This document shows, in pieces, positions 1-11,145 of a stretch of 64,000 nt of DNA. Both the position numbers and the translations under genes were made by a program. Location: the NCBI GenBank assembly GCA_025603075.1, contig MU626284.1, forward strand, positions 96,170-160,169, written 5' to 3'. The notes beneath the pieces are model-generated. The model was not told the DNA's origin. It searched no databases and worked only from the letters and a program-made list of their open reading frames with translations. The DNA comes from Neoconidiobolus thromboides FSU 785. Taxonomy: Eukaryota > Entomophthoromycota > Entomophthoromycetes > Entomophthorales > Neoconidiobolaceae. The first letter of the stretch is position 1, and the number at the start of each line of letters is the position of its first letter.

Positions 1-181
1 TTTTTTTAAATTGAGTATATGCTTTATTAAGTTTTTTTGTATGTTTTTTTGTATGTTTTTATCAATGCAATAATCTCTTTTGAAAAAAATAATAAGTGTG
101 GGGTAAAAAATAACTTAACTAAAAGGATTCTAAATCAACGTGAAATTTTTATTAAAAAAATCTACTATAAAAACATAAAAG

Positions 182-189
182 TATAAATA
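182..189 (+). promoter_or_regulatory. TATA box of the four-cysteine peptide gene
   Basis: A TATAAATA element preceded by G lies 44 bp before the ATG at 226. The same G-TATAAA arrangement stands before several other genes in the window, which supports a real core promoter. Confidence 0.5.
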
Positions 190-225
190 ACTATTAATTT
201 TCATAATTTATTATATCAATAAAAA

Positions 226-411
226 ATGAAATTATTAATTTTGATGTTAATTAATCTTTCTTCCTTAATATCTCAAAAAACAATTGAGATAAGTAATCCT
301 GGAATGATGGATGGCATGCAATTTGCATCGTGTGAAATGAGTTGTGAATTAAAATTTGCTTTTAATCCAATGGGTAAATCGTCTTGTCGTAGAAATTGTT
401 TTGTAGATTAA
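226..411 (+). CDS. small secreted four-cysteine peptide, helical-hairpin type spacing
   Basis: This 61-residue peptide starts with a clear signal sequence (MKLLILMLINLSSLIS), with cleavage likely near residue 17. The mature part of about 44 residues has exactly four cysteines in a Cx3C-x13-Cx3C pattern: CEMSC early and CRRNC near the end. Known helical-hairpin (alpha-hairpinin) peptides share the CxxxC...CxxxC layout, in which two antiparallel helices are joined by two disulfides. The fold is inferred from spacing only and no specific family member is recognised. A TATA box lies 44 bp upstream, and the ORF is a single exon in very AT-rich DNA. A secreted role outside the cell is likely; the target is unknown. 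A chance ORF is possible but unlikely given signal peptide, promoter and paired cysteines. Confidence 0.55.
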   Translation: MKLLILMLINLSSLISQKTIEISNPGMMDGMQFASCEMSCELKFAFNPMGKSSCRRNCFVD

Positions 412-641
412 TGTTCTTTTTTATATGGAAATTCCTTCCAACTGTGTTAGTTTTGATATATAATAAAGTTAAATAAAGATATCATTTCATTTTGATATTT
501 TCTTATTAGGTTGATTTAATCTTAAAGCAATGATTATTAATTGACACTTTCATTTAAGTAATCTTTGTTAGAAATATTTTTTAAATAAAATAAACATAAT
601 TATATATATATTTATTGATGTCTAATACCTGGTGTTAATTT

Positions 642-960
642 TGCCCTTCTTGTTTTGAAGTTGAAAACATATTAGATCATAGGCTCTTCGCTTGCCCTAA
701 TTTAAAGGTTTTTTAGTACAACTGCGTGTCTACTATTATTCTCGGCCTCCTCAATATTAAATTTGATATTATGGGGATGTTTTTTTTGGTTTCATTACTT
801 TTTCCATCCTCTAAGTACTATTTGAGCGGAAAAATTATTAATAAAATCCTTAAATATAAAAATACATCCCCTTATGGATATCACTTCTTATCCCTCTTGT
901 TTTCACTCTTTCTTTGTTGGATCGTTTTATCGACGATGTGCGCCATCTATTAGCTATATA
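642..960 (+). pseudogene. decayed reverse-transcriptase zinc-binding tail, interrupted by a MITE
   Basis: From 642 the + strand encodes CPSCFEVENILDHRLFACP, which matches the usual layout of the zf-RVT zinc-binding module at the end of non-LTR retrotransposon proteins (C-P-x-C, then D-H, then a late C-P). A stop follows at about 714. The frame then continues through a hydrophobic stretch that is broken by the repeat element at 769-875 and resumes after it. There is no intact RT domain nearby. This is best read as an old LINE-type fragment that was later hit by a MITE. The match is short, so confidence is moderate. Confidence 0.35.
769..875 (+). mobile_element. MITE-like element, copy 1 (forward)
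   Basis: The ends read TA-TGGGGATGT and ACATCCCCT-TA, with the family interior: a T-rich left side, an AAG.ACTATTTGAGCGG core and an AAAATAC right end. It is inserted inside the decayed RT remnant. Confidence 0.75.
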
Positions 961-2033
961 CAAAATTGTCCTTTGACAAGGACCCCACTAGAATGACAAT
1001 TAACCTCCCATTTATTGAATAAAGAACATCGTAAATTAGTGATTTCAAATTCTCCAAACTTCGTCTGACCAAGAGCCAGAAAGGTAGGAAAATTATCCTA
1101 TCATAGCCTTTAACACTTATTCTCTAATTTATTTTTGCATTTGCTGATGATCCATTTGAAGGTATTGTCCCTATCAAGAGTTTAAAAAAACTCAACGTTA
1201 AACATCCAAACTGAGTCTTTCTAATCATTATTATCTGTATTTAAGAATCCTCGAATACATTCATACATTGAATGCACCAGTTATTACAGAGAGCCTGAAT
1301 AAATGTGATAAATGAAATCAGTAATTTTGTTAACTGTTCCAGTAGTATCTTCTAAAAAAACTTCTTAATTCACAGCTGAATCAGGAATCAGTACCTTTAG
1401 TACGTTGTCACTTCACTTTGAAGAACCAACCATTTCGATATTCATAAATAGTCTCAATTCTGGTACATTCTAATGAGTTAAAAAAGCTAAGAATGACGTA
1501 ACATATTCAGGCATTAACATACCAACCATTTCTAGCTATATAAGAGTTCTAATTATAGCTGTATTAGCGTTTGGTTTAGTTGCAATATCTTCAATATTTT
1601 TATTAGCATCTCTTAAATAAGAATTTGAGTTAAATGATTGGATGTTTAGTTTACAAGGAAAGTAGTTAGCTTGTGTCAGGAATTGCCTTGATATTTCTAG
1701 TTTAACAAAGAATCTGAAAGATAAATTTAATCTTGTTAATAATAATAATAATAATGGTAATTACAACTCAATTTATTAAAATATTAGAATTAGTTATTTA
1801 AAAAAGCATCTGCTGAATCTTTTGAACTGGATTCAACAACCCTTTAACCAGTTTTTAAAACTTTAATCCTTTATGAAATTAGAATTAAAATTAAAATGGA
1901 TTATGAAATTTTATTTTTAAACAATTTTTGTCTAATTTTAGATTATTATAAATAATTAAACTTTATTTAATACAAGTTTTAAACAGCTGATTTAAAACTA
2001 TTATATAATTTAGTAGTAAAAGCACTATTTATA
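961..2033. other. gene-free stretch with weak coding relics
   Basis: There is no intact gene. On the + strand around 1374-1475 and 1481-1618 one reading frame, broken by stops, still encodes plausible protein, including a strongly hydrophobic segment near 1545-1615 resembling a membrane helix. These look like remnants of a decayed membrane-protein gene, but no family is recognised. Confidence 0.3.
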
Positions 2034-2131
2034 TAGAATGTTTTTTTTGGCTTCATTACTTTTTTCGTTTTTTAAGCGCTATTTGAGTAGAATAATTGTT
2101 AGCAATTCTAATACAAAAATACATCCCCAAA
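2034..2131 (+). mobile_element. MITE-like element, copy 2 (forward, degraded left end)
   Basis: The interior TTTTTTGGCTTCATTACTTT and the TTAAGCGCTATTTGAGTAG core are intact, and the right end is ACATCCCCA. The left inverted repeat has decayed. Confidence 0.7.
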
Positions 2132-2299
2132 TTATATACGCTTTTTTTTAATGAATATAAATATAAAATGAAATAGCTGTTATTATAGTAGGAATTAATT
2201 TTCAATATTATAATTACATTAATTAATATTAGAATTTTTTATTTTTTATTTATTTTTGTTTTCTATGAGAATTCCTGCTATATAATTCCAAACGATGTT

Positions 2300-2940
2300 A
2301 TCTCCCCGTTTTGATATCCATACTTGAAGTATAAAACAGCTTTTAGAATATGGTAACTCGAGGCTTTCTAATTGAATTATTCCTTGATATCGTACCTTTA
2401 ATAAAGCCACTAGATCTTTCCGATGATATTTTATATTATCGTTGTCTATTCTATTTTTCTTATATAGTGTGAAATCTGGTGCTCAGTGATTGAAGTCAGA
2501 AACAGCTATTTCCTGGTTGCCTACACTATAAGTCAAAAGATCTTAGTTTATGTGACTAAGATAGACTTGGATTATGAAGGATAGCACGTAATAGGTTACA
2601 AGCTATATAAGACAAATAGAATAGACAATACTATGTGAGATCTGGTACTCAGGGTTTGGAGTCAAGAACAGCTATTGCTGGGTTGACTACACTATAAGTC
2701 GAAAGGTCTTAGTTTATGTGACTAAGATAGACTTGGATTATGAGGAATAGCACTTAATAGGTTATAAGCTATATAAGACAAGTAGAATAGACAATACTAA
2801 TGTAAAATCTATGTAAAATACTATTAAGAGAACTTAGTGGCTTTATTAAATGTTCGAGATATCAGGGAATAATTCAGTTAAAAAGTCTTGAGCTATTATG
2901 TTTTAGAATCTCTTTTATACTCCGATCAGAATAAGAGCAT
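2300..2940. repeat. imperfect inverted repeat enclosing a tandem duplication
   Basis: Sequence at about 2310-2475 (ending with the block around 2445-2470) is present as a diverged reverse complement at about 2770-2935. For example, the AATAAAGCCACTA region near 2400 pairs with TAGTGGCTTTATT near 2838. Between the arms lie two direct copies of a 166 bp unit, at about 2469-2632 and 2635-2799. The shape resembles a foldback element. No coding capacity is seen. Confidence 0.6.
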
Positions 2941-3033
2941 GTGACTAATTGTCTCTATAATCGAGAACACGACAGCTTAGGCGATTATTATGCTATAATT
3001 AACCATGGGGCTGACAAAGTGATATTTCACAAT

Positions 3034-3169
3034 AGTCTGTAACCTATTACGTGCTATCCTTCATAATCCAAGTCTATCTTAGTCACATAAACTAAGATCT
3101 TTTGACTTATAGTGTAAGCAACCAGGAAATAGCTGTTTCTGACTTCAATCACTGAGCACCAGATTTCAC
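3034..3169 (-). repeat. near-identical inverted copy of the 166 bp repeat unit
   Basis: The reverse complement of this segment matches 2469-2604 over about 135 bp with only a few differences (a clear one is GCCTAC versus GCTTAC). It matches the first direct unit much better than the second. The duplication must therefore be recent, or homogenised, compared with the diverged outer arms. Confidence 0.75.
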
Positions 3170-3175
3170 GACAAT

Positions 3176-4295
3176 TAGGTAGTAAAAGTTTTTATAGTAA
3201 ATCAAAATAAAAAACTGTAAATCATATTACATAAATTACAATCAAACTAACTATAAAGCTGTAATTAGGTTTATAAACAAGTTAAACAATTTACTATACT
3301 GTAATTAACTACAAAATTAACAAAGCAACATTTTATATATGTTAAGTGGTTTGAAAGATACAATTAAAAAATAAATTTATATAATATATATGCCTAATAT
3401 ACAATTAAAAAATACCAAAAGAAAATATAACAGTAAATAAAACAAGGATAAGAAGTTTTTTTGGCAAACAAAAGTTTACAATAATTTGTTAAGAAAATGT
3501 ATAAACAAAAAAAGCTATTTGATAAAATATAAAATATAAAATTGTAATGATAATAATACAAATAAACAATTAAAATATTAATTAATATAGCTAAAAAAAT
3601 TTACAACAAAAGTTTAAATTGATTTATATAAATAGCATTATTTCATTTATAATACTTTTGATTAAAAATAGTAATTTTAAATATAATGAATGATTTTTAG
3701 ATTTATAATAAATTTATACTACAATATTATAATAAATTAGCAACAAATAATTTAATTTAAAAATCAATGTTCTATAACACATATTAATTTGATAAATTTA
3801 ATAAAACCAGATATAATAGGATTTTTAAAAAAAGCTATTATATTTAAAAAAAATCATAGTTTATATTAAAATATAAAATATAAAAATAAAGCATCTTGTA
3901 ATTAAAAAATAAAATCTCTTATAATAAATTTAAATGAAAGAAACTTTAAATCAGTTATATATAAATTTAAAAATATCCCTAGTTAAATTAACTATAAAAG
4001 CATAACTATTATAATAATCAATTATTAAACTGTTTAAATAATACTTAGAAAACAAAGAAAGTAATAAAACTAAAAAAAGATTGCTATTTTTTCAAAATAA
4101 TACAGACTATTATTATTTAATAAAACAATCAAAAAGAAAACAGTAATTATTGTAATTAAATTGATTTTTGATTGATTTTTTAAAGTTTTTAAATTTTAAA
4201 TTTTGCACAATTTTTTGTTTATAAATAAAAATATAACTCAAACAAAAAAATTTATATTAAATTTATATTTAATTAAATATTATTTCAAGAAACTA
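3176..4295. other. AT-rich spacer, no gene seen
   Basis: Stops are dense in all frames and A/T runs are long. No repeat, RNA gene or conserved frame was recognised. Confidence 0.6.
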
Positions 4296-4400
4296 TATAG
4301 GGATGTTTTTTTTGATTTCATTACTTTTTCTTCTTTAAGCATTATTTGAGCAGAAAAATTGTTAGTAAAATTCTTAAACATAAAAATACATCTCCATATA
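4296..4400 (+). mobile_element. MITE-like element, copy 3 (forward)
   Basis: The left end is TATA-GGGATGT, the interior carries the GATTTCATTACTTTTT block and the AGCATTATTTGAGCAG core, and the right end is ACATCTCCA-TA. Confidence 0.75.
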
Positions 4401-4715
4401 ACTTTTTAAAAGTTAGATTTTGATCTAATTTTGAAAAGAAACTAAAATCAACTTAATTATGCCATTTGTTTTTGGGGCATATTATTTTTCAAAAAGTATG
4501 CCACATACTGTTCAGAAGTTTCCTATTAAATTTTATTATGACTAATTTATCTTAAGTCATGTTTTTAATTGGTTCAATAAGGTTTTAATTGGGATTTGAT
4601 TTCGAGGTAAATCTGATTCAAGCTTAAAAAATTTTCCAAAAAATTTTCCATAAATTTAGATTTTTAAAATCAAAATCACTAAATTATCCTATAAAATCAT
4701 CTCTAATTTAAAAAG

Positions 4716-4723
4716 TATAAATA
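4716..4723 (+). promoter_or_regulatory. TATA box of RCC1
   Basis: A G-TATAAATA element lies 137 bp before the RCC1 start codon. The longer distance, together with TATTTCTAG at about 4831-4839, would fit a long 5' leader or a 5' UTR intron; neither is proven. Confidence 0.4.
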
Positions 4724-4852
4724 GAACTTGAAGCATCATTATTTTATCTTTTAAAAAATAATAATTTGAATTAACTATTGTTTTAATATTTAAACTTAAC
4801 CCGATTACACTTATATTACATTACTTTTGTATATTTCTAGCAATTCAATAAG

Positions 4853-6142
4853 ATGAAACGTCCTAATGGTAAAACAAGTGAAACTGAACCTTCCCCTAAA
4901 CCAACAGTTAAGAGGGGGCGTGGCCGCACTCCCGGTAAAGCTGTTGCTTCATTAAACGCTATTCCTTCCCTTAACACAGAAACTGGGTTGGTTTTTATTT
5001 GCGGTCAAGGCGATTGTTCTCAACTTGGACTAGGTGAAGATATTATTGAAAGAAAAAAACCATTCCAAATCAAAAATCTAACTAATGTTGTTGAACTCGT
5101 TGCTGGTGGACTACATTCTCTAGCTATTAATGATAAGGGTCAATTATATTCTTGGGGATGCAATGACGAAGGTGCTCTTGGTAGAGAAGGTGACGAATGG
5201 GAACCTGCTTTAGTTACCCTTGGTGAGGATATCAAAGTTGTTCAAGTTACTGCTGGTGATTCCATTACTGCTTGTGTTACTTCTGAAGGTAATTTATATG
5301 CTTGGGGTACTTTTAGAAACCCAAGTGGTGTTTTGGGCTTCGTTGGAAACAAGAAACATATCCAAAAGACACCATTAAAGATTGAGGTAGGTACCCCATC
5401 AACTAAAGTTGTCAAAGTAGTCGCTGGTAATAATCACTTGGTTGTTTTAACTACTAAAGGAAAGGTATATACCGTTGGTGATAACAAAGCTTCTCAATGC
5501 GGATTTAAGGAATACGATAGTAAGAATATCTCTAGTGAGGAAAAATCTTTAAAACTCAATCCACTCCCAGTTAAAAATATTGTTAACATCTTTGCTGGTG
5601 GTTACCATTCATTCGCTCGTGAAAAGACTGGAAGAATATATTCTTGGGGCATGAATAACTATAATCAATGCGCTATTGTAACCAAGGGTAATCTTGCTGG
5701 TGAAAGAATTGAAAAACCTACTCTTAGTCATGGACTTACTGGAAATGATATCACTGAACTTTCTGGTGGTGAGCACCACACTTTAGCTTTAGGTGGGGGT
5801 AAAGTATATGGTGTCGGTCGTACTGACTCATCTCAGCTTGGATTGCCAAAAGACCATCCAAGTGTTGTAAAGAGTAAAGATGGCAGCAAGGCTGCAGTTG
5901 AGGTCCTTACTGAAATCTCAGTTGGCACCACTGCCGCAAGTGTTATTTGTGGTTCAAATCAATCTTTCGCTGTGACTACTGATCAAAAGGCCAGCGCTTG
6001 GGGATTCGGCGAATCCTTTGCTTTAGGACATGGTTCTGAAGAAGACCAAGAAACTCCAAAGGTTATTGAGGCTCTTTCTACTAAGAAAGTTCTAAAAGTA
6101 GCATCTGGTGGTCAACATACCCTCTTTTTAGTTAAGGAATAA
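4853..6142 (+). CDS. RCC1: RCC1-type Ran guanine-nucleotide exchange factor
   Basis: This 429-residue protein is a single exon and has the length of fungal Srm1/Pim1. RCC1 loads GTP onto Ran at chromatin and so drives nuclear transport and spindle assembly. The first ~35 residues are rich in Lys, Arg and Pro (KRPNGK, KRGRGRTPGK), as in the nuclear-localisation and DNA-binding tail of the family. Seven beta-propeller repeats follow with the usual motifs: GQGDCSQLGLG near residue 51, SWGCNDEGALG, AWGTFRNPSGVLG, VGDNKASQCG, SWGMNNYNQC, GVGRTDSSQLGL and AWGFGESFALGHG near the end. The protein closes with SGGQHTLFLVKE. Codon choice is more GC-tolerant than in most neighbours, which fits strong expression. 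The first ATG is followed directly by the basic tail, so the start is secure. Confidence 0.95.
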   Translation: MKRPNGKTSETEPSPKPTVKRGRGRTPGKAVASLNAIPSLNTETGLVFICGQGDCSQLGLGEDIIERKKPFQIKNLTNVVELVAGGLHSLAINDKGQLYSWGCNDEGALGREGDEWEPALVTLGEDIKVVQVTAGDSITACVTSEGNLYAWGTFRNPSGVLGFVGNKKHIQKTPLKIEVGTPSTKVVKVVAGNNHLVVLTTKGKVYTVGDNKASQCGFKEYDSKNISSEEKSLKLNPLPVKNIVNIFAGGYHSFAREKTGRIYSWGMNNYNQCAIVTKGNLAGERIEKPTLSHGLTGNDITELSGGEHHTLALGGGKVYGVGRTDSSQLGLPKDHPSVVKSKDGSKAAVEVLTEISVGTTAASVICGSNQSFAVTTDQKASAWGFGESFALGHGSEEDQETPKVIEALSTKKVLKVASGGQHTLFLVKE

Positions 6143-8755
6143 TTTATAGGTTAAAACTTATGTGATGAAAAATAATTTTGACTATTTAGTCAGTAAAATT
6201 TAAATACGTAACTTATTAATAAACCAACCAACATAATACCTAATAAAATTATATTATACACATAATGTTTTATTTTAGTATGTCTTTTACCTTAATATTG
6301 TAGTATTAACTTACATACTTCGGATAAATTATTGCATCACTTAGTCAACTGACCTTTTATATGGCGTTTAATATAAAATCCCATAATTCATCAGTTTAGA
6401 TTCGTTGATGAGATCATCAGCTAAAAATTTGATCATTTTTTAAAAGAATGGCTTATAATTTATTACATGAGCTAAATTTAAAGAAATTAATTTATTTCAA
6501 AATATTTAAAGTGTGCTCAAGTTAATATAGCTGTTAAAGTACAATTGTGCAATGGTTAGCAATGATTTTCATGACTAGTAATTTGTATGATTACTGATTT
6601 ATGGCTTAATGGGTGAAGTTTTGTCTTAATATAATCATTATATTTATGTGCTAATCAAAGCATAATATTAAATGGGGATGTATTTTTATGTTCAAAAGCT
6701 TTACTAACAAATTTTACACTCAAATAGTGCCAAAAGATAGAAAAAGTAATGAAGTTAAAAAAATACTCCCAAATACTTATTATTCCTCATTTACTTCAGA
6801 TTTCATACATATAATTGTAAAAATTCAGAAAACTCTATAGAACTTTAAAGTCCAGACTATACAGCTGTTAGAATACAAACCTGCAGTAGTTAACACTCAT
6901 TTTAACTATTGTTAAATCATCTCTTATCTGCTGCTTAAATTTAATACCAGTATTTTTTATCAGCCTCATAAAATAGAAGCCCATTTTGAAAAAACACTTA
7001 CAAAAATAGTTTAAATAAAACCCCTTAGGGATACAGTTGGACTCACTTCGAATTGAAAATAATGAACAGTTAGTTTATTTTAAAGTTTCAGTAAATTAGA
7101 CTAAAATTTTGGATTAGTAGTTTTTACCACATTTTAATAAAACAATTTACAAATTGAGCTAATTTTTTCTTGTTAACTTATCTTAACTTCACAATAAATC
7201 GCTTTTTGTTATGAAATTTGAAATGTAAAAACCAAAAATTCTTCTAGTTTTTTATTTGAATTTTATTTTTACTATTTTTACTTTAAAATATCTTTAATTA
7301 ATAATAATTTTGAGCTACAAATATAAGAAAAAGATACTAGAAATAACAATAATCAAAATGATAGCATACCATATTACACTTATCTACAAATAGTCCTTTA
7401 GTTTATCATTATAAGCTTCAATGAAAAGTGTTGATTTTTTAAACAGCAAACACCTTAGAAAAATCAACTAAATTACTAACTTTAAAAAATACCTCCTACT
7501 TATTTTTGATTTGAGGTGAGCCAACTATAAAGGAATTGGAAATAAAACTATACTAAAATTAAAGTTCAAGCTTATATCTCCCAAACTTTGAGCTAAAAAA
7601 GTAGAAAACAGCTACATAAAGGGCTACTTAATAATTTTTGAAAAATGCTCATGATTCAACTTCGTAATTTCAGTAATTGACTGATTGCCATTAGGTTTTT
7701 TGATAAAGGCGTTGCTGTTGTCAAGTTAAAGCTAAGTGTAATCTGGATTCTTCTGGAGCACACTTTAATGAATTTAAACTATAATAAAAATAAATAAATG
7801 AAGCAATATGATCCAATTTGCATGCTGATAAAGCAAAATGACTGAAATTGTGAGTGCTTATTCAAACTATAAAAATTTAATAAAAAAATCGTATTTTTAG
7901 AATGAAATTTTTACTAAAGATAAAATCCCGCGCTTACTACTTAAAAAAGTAAAAACTAATGATTTTTGTTCTAAGCATTAAAATTAATTAAAATCAAATG
8001 AATGAAATAAATATAAAAATGAGATATTAAACTTAACTATTTATATCTAATTTAATTCATATTTGTATTTTTAAATTCTTATTAAGTTTGTTTATCAAGT
8101 TACTATTTAAATTTATTTGTAAAAATCATTGTTATATTTGTGAGTTTTTAATTGAAAACTCTATTCGATTTGCGCAAGCTTTATAGTGCAACAAATCATT
8201 ATAATCCATTATTATTTAATATCTTTATACTCTATCATTCGCTCTTTATAACTCTCTTTTTTATTAAAATATTTTTTTTATAATATTTATAAGCACTTTA
8301 ACTAAAATTTCAAGTTTTAAATTAATAGAAATTTTAAATGCCAACTTGAATTTGAAAAAAATAAAATCAAGCAACTTTTTAAGTTTACCAAATTCAGTTA
8401 AAGTTAATAAAAGTTTAAAATTAGAATTTAACAAAAAGAACTAAGCATTAAAAGCTAGAGATGAGATCAGCTAAATTTAATTTGAAAGGGTGGTAACTAA
8501 AGAAAGAGTTTAAAAATTAATAATACCAAGAGATCAACTTAGTTATAAAGAAAGTATAAAAGAAGAACTAATAGAAATTTGATTTTTTTAATCGTTACAT
8601 ATTATAGTATTACAGTATAGTTTAGCATCTTATAATTAGAGCCTATTGATATAACTCAATTTATCTTTGATATATTAATTGTCATTCATAAAACTCATTT
8701 ATTAAACATATACTCTCATTAAACATAATTTAATTTTATTTCAACTAATTATAAA
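6143..8755. other. long AT-rich spacer between RCC1 and kinase
   Basis: It holds one MITE-like copy (6671-6774). No other gene, RNA or repeat was recognised. Confidence 0.6.
6671..6774 (-). mobile_element. MITE-like element, copy 4 (reverse)
   Basis: The left end is A-ATGGGGATGT. The interior is the reverse complement of the family: TTTACTAACAAATTTTACAC, then a CAAATAGTGC core and GAAAAAGTAATGAAG. The right end ACTCCCAAATA is degraded. Confidence 0.72.
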
Positions 8756-10123
8756 ATGGAATATACAGCTGAAGAATATAGTAAAATTGGTAGCCGATTA
8801 AGACACACTACCCGTAAACAACAAGTTGAGTATGAATTAGTAGATATTGTAGGACGCGGGTCATGTGGAGCGGTATATTTAGCACAGATGGTGAATGAAC
8901 CTTATACTTTATTTGCAGTAAAAACTTTAGCTAAAAATGCACTAAGGCCTCAAATTTGCGAAGAGATTTCGATCCATCGTATGGTTAGCTGGCACCCCTC
9001 TGTAGTTAGCTTAGAATTTGTGATTGAATTAGAGAACACTATCTATATAGGATTAGAGTATTGCAAAGGCGGAGACCTTTATGATGCTATAACAATTGGA
9101 AATATTACCAACTGTTCAGAAGATGAGATTGAGCCTGATGTCAACGACAATAAACCTACTAATCGAGATGAGCTTGTCAGAAACTTATTTTTAGGGATTT
9201 TAAATGCTACAGACTTTTGTCATTCAAGAGGGGTCTACCATCGAGATTTAAAGCCAGAAAACATCTTATTAGATCAAGATTGTAAAATCAAGATAGCTGA
9301 TTTTGGGTTGGCTACACGCTCTATTTGGAGTAAAGAATATGGTTGTGGCTCCTGCTTTTATATGGCACCAGAAGCACATAAACCAAAGAGTAAAAATAAG
9401 ACCAATATGTATTATTGTACCTCCGCAGCCGATATTTGGTCTTTAGGAATTATTTTTTTAAACTTATGTTTTGGTAGAAACCCATGGAAAAGAGCTTCCA
9501 CTGAAGATCAAGCATTTTTAGAATATATCTTTAATCCAAACTTATTAAAAGAAATGTTCCCACTGAGTGATTATGGCCATAAACTGGTAACCAAAATGTT
9601 ATGTATCAATCCATTGAGAAGGATTACTATCAATGAATTGATCAAAGAAGTCAAGTCGATCCCTTACTTCATTAAAAAGAAGCAAAAAGATTCAGTGCGC
9701 TACCCAACTAAAAAACAAGCTAATAATATAATAAATAACTATAAGAATGATAATATGTCGATGAACGAAACTATCATTAAAAGCACTTTAAGTGAAATGA
9801 ACCAAGTTACGCCCAAGATTCAAGTTGAAAAAATGACAGCTGAAGACAGTGGAATAAGTGAGAGTGATGGTACACAAATCAAGTCCAACGAAGAGGGAGA
9901 GGAGGATTTTGTAACTACATTATCAGGCTCACCACCTGTAATTAGCAGTAAAAAAAGTTCATTTGATGAAATTGAGATTGAAAAACTATCTGTTGAAAAA
10001 AGGACAGAAAACTGGATTCAACAACATGCCAAAATTAACAAATTAAATTTAAATATTAACGCTTCAGATCAATCCATCAACGCTTATTGGTCTTGTGAAT
10101 CTGCCGCGCTATCCCCTGTTTAA
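8756..10123 (+). CDS. Ran1/Sks1/Vhs1-like protein serine/threonine kinase
   Basis: This 455-residue single-exon kinase has a catalytic domain at about residues 26-306. Visible elements are the glycine loop GRGSCGAV (33-40), the ATP lysine in FAVK (K56), HRDLKPEN with catalytic Asp164, ADFG with metal-binding Asp182, and the activation-segment end GCGSCFYMAPE (196-206). The GCGS-x-YMAPE segment and the GLEYCKGGDLYDAI hinge are typical of the fungal Ran1/Pat1, Ksp1, Sks1 and Vhs1 group, whose members control meiosis entry or nutrient responses. An acidic insert of roughly 25 residues sits after the hinge (residues 119-137). The last ~145 residues are low-complexity and rich in Ser, Glu and Lys, probably a regulatory tail. 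All catalytic residues are present. The subfamily is inferred from motifs only. Confidence 0.88.
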   Translation: MEYTAEEYSKIGSRLRHTTRKQQVEYELVDIVGRGSCGAVYLAQMVNEPYTLFAVKTLAKNALRPQICEEISIHRMVSWHPSVVSLEFVIELENTIYIGLEYCKGGDLYDAITIGNITNCSEDEIEPDVNDNKPTNRDELVRNLFLGILNATDFCHSRGVYHRDLKPENILLDQDCKIKIADFGLATRSIWSKEYGCGSCFYMAPEAHKPKSKNKTNMYYCTSAADIWSLGIIFLNLCFGRNPWKRASTEDQAFLEYIFNPNLLKEMFPLSDYGHKLVTKMLCINPLRRITINELIKEVKSIPYFIKKKQKDSVRYPTKKQANNIINNYKNDNMSMNETIIKSTLSEMNQVTPKIQVEKMTAEDSGISESDGTQIKSNEEGEEDFVTTLSGSPPVISSKKSSFDEIEIEKLSVEKRTENWIQQHAKINKLNLNINASDQSINAYWSCESAALSPV

Positions 10124-11145
10124 ATGCCTTGCTTTTTATTTTTCTCCTCCTAATTTTTTAGTCTATTTTAGTATTTATTTTAGAAAAGTTTAAAAATAAA
10201 AATAAAAATTCAAACTTACTACAAATTAATTTGAAATAAGGGTTTTATAAATTACAGTTGATATAAGTACGATCTCAACCAAAACGAATATTTTAATTTT
10301 ACACATAATTTATGTTTAAGTAATTGGTATCCAATCAAGCTATTTAAACCTCAGATTAAGCTTGTTCCCAAATAACTGTTTTCCATGTAATCAATACATA
10401 TTTCTCTTACACAAACTGTTTAAAAATAATGTGGAAATATGCTTGCATTTCTTCTACTTTAGTTAATTGATTGACTTTGGGCTATTTTTAATTGATCTAA
10501 CTATTTATATGTATTGGTTAGTTTAAAATTTTAATACTTTGCTTGTATTGATATTAATTTAATTGAAATACATAAAAACACCTGTTTTGTATTGAAATTA
10601 GTTCATTACTTTTATACACAGGTTTACTATGTGTAGATTAGAACGATGAAAGTAAGTTACAATCAGAAAAAGAATATAACTATGCAATAAGCATTTAACT
10701 GAAAATTATTCAATTCATAAACTAGAGAAAGAGAAGATTAAAAGAAGCCAATTTGTACTAGATTAAAATATGAACAGAAGCATAGCATTTTTATACTTGT
10801 TTTGTCCAAACACTTTACTCATTCCAAGTCAGAGCTCATTTCTTTTCAAGACACAAATTTAGTAAGAGGAAATGACTATTTCTTAACCATGTCTATTTTC
10901 TACTAACAATAGCATGTTAATTAAAAAACAGTTCAGCAATTGAAATCACTTATAATGGAGAATGCTAAGAAAATCGTTGGTAACCAAAAGCTTAAAATAG
11001 CAAATTTTAATATAGAATATTCTAAACTTTAAATCTATGTGTGGAAAGATAATATCATCAAAATCACTGAAAATGATATATAAAGGATGTTGGAGTGATC
11101 AATTGATAATATAAAACGAGTATTTTTCTTGCTAATTACTACAAA
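10124..11145. other. spacer between kinase and proton channel
   Basis: No gene was recognised. It contains the TATA element of the next gene at 11077. Confidence 0.55.
11077..11086 (+). promoter_or_regulatory. TATA box of the proton-channel gene
   Basis: The element TATATAAAGG lies 69 bp before the ATG at 11146. Confidence 0.5.

Noticed and set aside
726-953. 75-codon open frame starting at 726
   Set aside because: It is mostly the translated MITE plus the RT remnant; it has no independent coding signature.
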